Origin: BRH-c25 sp964447145
Lineage (GTDB): Bacteria > Bacillota > Clostridia > Lutisporales > Lutisporaceae
NCBI GenBank assembly: GCA_964447145.1
Contig: CAYURW010000111.1
Coordinates: 1-7,905 of the forward strand
DNA length: 7,905 bases
Direction: 5' to 3'
Made by a program: the position numbers and the translations under genes. Of this stretch, positions 6,097-7,905 are shown piece after piece (position 1 is the stretch's first letter; the number at the start of each line of letters is the position of its first letter). The notes beneath the pieces were generated by a model, which was not told the origin of the DNA, did no database searches, and saw only the letters and a program-made list of their open reading frames with translations.

Positions 6097-6580
6097 TCAG
6101 GCTTCTAATACTTCTTTTTGTACCTTTTTGCTAAAAGACTCCAATATTAAACAATAAGATTTGTCCAGCATATCCTTAAGCACATACTCCGGCACATTTC
6201 CATCAAGATAAAGAGAATTCCAGTGTTCCTTATTCATGTAATAGCCTGGTACTATATCTTCATATTGGCTTCTCATCAGTTCTCCAAAAACCGGATCCAG
6301 CTTTACGGTAATAATGGGTTTCTCATCCCTATCGCCGCCTATACATTTTAGGATAGACATTAGCTAATTATATTTGGATATCCTAAAATGTTTTCCTTGA
6401 TTCATAGAATACGCCAAAGGGTGTATGTTATTTCTAATTAGCTGTTTACCGGCGTATTCTATATAGCATTGCAAACATTTTCCCCCTTATCATATAACGG
6501 GTCGCATCCCACTCTGGTTTATATTCCTTTTCCGCTCCTTTTTTAGAAAGGCAGTACTCATCGAGCCATGGATATTTCAT
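6097..6580 (-). pseudogene. MmcQ/YjbR family protein, interrupted by element copy 2
   Basis: The gene starts at the ATG at 6580 with GGAGGT 6 nt upstream and encodes MKYPWLDEYC...RGKMFAML (39 residues, to 6464). It is then interrupted by the element at 6342-6463 and resumes at 6339 with GGDRDEKPIITVKLDP, then PGYYMNKEHWNSLYLDG, to the TGA at 6097. Removing 6342-6463 and one TA joins ATG-CTA to GGC-GGC in frame and gives 119 residues, the usual size of this family of small, possibly DNA-binding proteins; PGY-MNK-HWN and LDG-VP are family hallmarks. As the DNA stands, the upstream part runs five codons into the element and stops at TAA (6448-6446), giving a 44-residue peptide. The downstream part is open from an ATG at 6360 supplied by the element, but no ribosome site precedes it. 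Almost certainly inactivated. Confidence 0.88.
6342..6463 (+). mobile_element. double-hairpin MITE-like element, copy 2 (122 bp)
   Basis: The shortest and best-preserved copy. It is flanked by TA (6340-6341 and 6464-6465). The left end is a perfect 12-bp hairpin: CATTTTAGGATA (6344-6355) against TATCCTAAAATG (6379-6390). The right end is another perfect 12-bp hairpin: ATAGAATACGCC (6404-6415) against GGCGTATTCTAT (6451-6462). Between the ends, TTAGCTAATT near the left and AATTAGCTG near the right are complementary and sit at equal distances from the two termini, so the ends also form an imperfect terminal inverted repeat of about 28 bp. It interrupts the MmcQ/YjbR gene, and a TA target duplication explains the exact reading frame. 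No protein is encoded. Confidence 0.85.
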
Positions 6581-6838
6581 TTCACTACCTCCATATTTCA
6601 TAATTCTTTCCATTTCATTTTACCAAATTATTTGCTTTCCTTCACCGCTATATTCCTATATTAAGCGAAAACCCCATAACAACTGTTAAATAAGCCAGAT
6701 ATGCTGCTATAGTGAATATGTATACGTTGCGGAGCAGTAGTTGTGATGTAGTAATACTTTAATAACACAGGTATTATAGATCTATTTTTTCATATAATGT
6801 ATAGTATTCCTTGATTTGTATTATTCATAATTATGACT
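6581..6838. other. intergenic stretch with nothing recognised
   Basis: AT-rich DNA between the start of the interrupted MmcQ/YjbR gene and element copy 3. I see no gene, no strong hairpin and no convincing promoter; short open frames lack ribosome binding sites. The ribosome binding site of the YjbR-type gene (GGAGGT) lies at 6587-6592. Confidence 0.4.
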
Positions 6839-6840
6839 TA

Positions 6841-6971
6841 TACATTTTAGGATATACATCAGCTAATATATTTCGGATGTCAATAGAACACACCAAAGGT
6901 TGTAGCGCATGGGTATCAAATGTGTAGAAGCCGCATTTGTTTCAATTAGCTGTATACTGGCGTATTCTATA
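6841..6971 (+). mobile_element. double-hairpin MITE-like element, copy 3 (131 bp)
   Basis: Starts TACATTTTAGGATATACATCAGCTAAT and ends ATTAGCTGTATACTGGCGTATTCTATA, with TA on both sides (6839-6840 and 6972-6973). CAGCTAAT near the left end and ATTAGCTG near the right are perfectly complementary and equally far from the termini. The internal partner of the right hairpin has two changes (TAGAACACACC, 6884-6894). About 36 bp of interior not found in copy 2 follows GGTTGTA and has its own hairpin, CAAATGTG (6918-6925) against CGCATTTG (6933-6940). It ends 75 bp upstream of the YfjL-like gene. Same orientation as the other copies. Confidence 0.78.
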
Positions 6972-7045
6972 TAGCCTTCAGATAGGGACTAAAATTATGT
7001 CTATATCTGAAGTTAAGAATTTCACTATAGTTTTTACGGTACAGC

Positions 7046-7848
7046 ATGAAGGAGAAGAAGATAAAGTTATCAAGGGTTATTATAGTATTGTTTGGGATAG
7101 GATTTGTTCTGTCTCTAATTTTACTTTTGAACAGCGCATTTGGAAATCCAATATCTGCATTGCTGGCAAAAAAAAGCGGCAATCCAATACATTGGTGAAC
7201 ATTACAGTAACCTGGATTTACAAGTAGAGCACTCAGGTTATAGTTGGAAATCCAGTTCCTATATGGTGTTTGTCCAATCCCCCATCAGTGAAGATACAGC
7301 ATTTTCTATTTTTATCGATGGTTTTGGGAATGTATTGAGAGACAAATACGATTACGAAGTTGCAAATAATTTTACTACATACCGCCGTTTGGAAGGAGAA
7401 CTGAGGGAAATAGGCAGTGACCTTATCAGAACCAAGCTTAATTATAAATTCGAAAACGCAATAATTACATTTGCAGAAAAGAAAGACTTCGGTTTTCTAA
7501 GCCTCAAAAAGGACATGTCTCTGAATATTTACGATCCGCCTCTGCCTCTTTGCGCCTCTGTTTACATTACTGACGAGGATGTCTCCTATGGAAAAATGGC
7601 AGAAGTAATAAAAGCCATTGAAAGGGTTGTCAAGGCTGCGAACATACCTGTTTCCGGATATAGTGTAAGAATAGAGCAGGCAACTGTGGAAAAGGTGATG
7701 CTGTTGCCAGGCATTTGGATATTTATGATATTCCCGCAGAAGTCTTGGATTCGGAAAATTTACCCCAGATCTTGAAAAGATTGGGGAGAGAATAGAGATT
7801 GGCATAACTGGCAACGCAAAAGTAAGCTCAGCTGCCAACGGGTCGTAA
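7046..7848 (+). pseudogene. YfjL-like membrane-anchored protein, frameshifted
   Basis: The start is the ATG at 7046 (no clear ribosome site; stop codon upstream at 7028). Residues about 9-29 form one hydrophobic helix, followed by GNPISALLAKK. At a run of eight A (7168-7175) the frame moves: the continuation AAIQYIGEHYSNLDLQV is in the next frame, so seven A are expected. The main frame then runs through YMVFVQSPISEDTAFSIFI, NFTTYRRLEGEL and AEVIKAIERVVKAANIPVSGY. Near 7694-7695 (GG, expected GGG) a second shift restores EKGDAVARHLDIYDIPAEVL. A likely third at the CCCC of 7763-7766 (expected five) leads to LEKIGERIEIGITGN and a TAA at 7846, just before a hairpin. Without the third shift the frame ends at 7795. 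Repaired length is about 267 (or 249) residues, typical of YfjL-like proteins of unknown function anchored in the membrane. Either a decaying gene or sequencing error in homopolymers. Confidence 0.65.
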
Positions 7849-7849
7849 C

Positions 7850-7870
7850 AAAGGCGGCTTCGCCGCATTT
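7850..7870 (+). terminator. small GC-rich hairpin after the YfjL-like gene
   Basis: GCGGC, TTC loop, GCCGC (7854-7866), extended by AAA and TTT on the two sides of a G-A mismatch. It begins two bases after the TAA at 7846-7848. Short T-run, so moderate as a terminator, but its position supports 7848 as the true gene end. Confidence 0.45.
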
Positions 7871-7905
7871 CCGCCCATAAGCCTTTTCCGGAGAAAATTC
7901 TGGTG

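Noticed and set aside
5942..6157. 71-codon plus-strand open frame
   Set aside because: It runs antisense across the 3' end of the MmcQ/YjbR gene, has no ribosome binding site, and resembles no family.
6342..6463. Idea that element copy 2 is a self-splicing intron
   Set aside because: At 122 bp it is too short for group I or II introns and shows none of their conserved ends; two other copies lie outside genes.
329..6971. Idea that the three repeats are a CRISPR array or a regulatory T-box/riboswitch set
   Set aside because: Copies are kilobases apart, lie inside or downstream of genes as well as upstream, and one clearly interrupts a coding sequence; no regular spacers and no terminator-antiterminator layout.
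6937..7227. 96-codon plus-strand open frame starting inside element copy 3
   Set aside because: It overlaps the N-terminal part of the YfjL-like gene in another frame; the YfjL frame (membrane helix then GNPISALLAKK) is far more protein-like, and this start lies in the mobile element.

Overview
The window looks like a piece of chromosome from a low-GC, anaerobic, Firmicutes-type bacterium, most likely a member of the Clostridia. This is inferred from the AT-rich intergenic DNA, AGGAG-type ribosome binding sites, a DUF362-ferredoxin protein, two family-4-type uracil-DNA glycosylases and a YfjL-like membrane protein. No rRNA, tRNA, CRISPR array or phage module is visible, and I cannot name a species.

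Layout, left to right. 1-592 holds no supported gene; it carries an IS200/IS605-like right-end remnant (170-226) and the first copy of a small double-hairpin element (329-551). 593-2397 is a minus-strand pair: a DUF362 protein with a C-terminal 2[4Fe-4S] ferredoxin, then a classical four-cysteine family-4 uracil-DNA glycosylase. 2520-3257 is an aspartate/glutamate racemase family gene (minus). 3258-3574 is intergenic with a hairpin and a second IS200/IS605-like right end. 3575-5767 is a minus-strand run of a putative Zn-dependent phospholipase C-like protein, an EamA/DMT transporter and a second uracil-DNA glycosylase homologue, the last two overlapping by 14 nt. 5768-6096 is intergenic with a clear Rho-independent terminator. 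6097-6580 is a MmcQ/YjbR-type gene split by copy 2 of the double-hairpin element. 6841-6971 is copy 3. 7046-7848 is a YfjL-like membrane protein gene (plus), apparently broken by homopolymer frameshifts and followed by a small hairpin.

The most interesting object is the three-copy element (223, 122 and 131 bp). All copies have the same orientation and are flanked by TA. Each end is its own hairpin, a short inverted repeat links the two ends, and the interior varies. Copy 2 gives a natural before/after experiment: removing the element plus one TA rejoins the MmcQ/YjbR reading frame exactly, giving 119 codons plus stop. I read it as a non-autonomous, MITE-like transposable element. No transposase is present here to assign it to a family.

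The second point of interest is the pair of uracil-DNA glycosylase paralogues, about 3 kb apart. One keeps all four Fe-S cysteines and the other has lost all four. The remaining genes look like ordinary chromosomal housekeeping or accessory genes; I see no multi-gene defence or biosynthetic system joining them.
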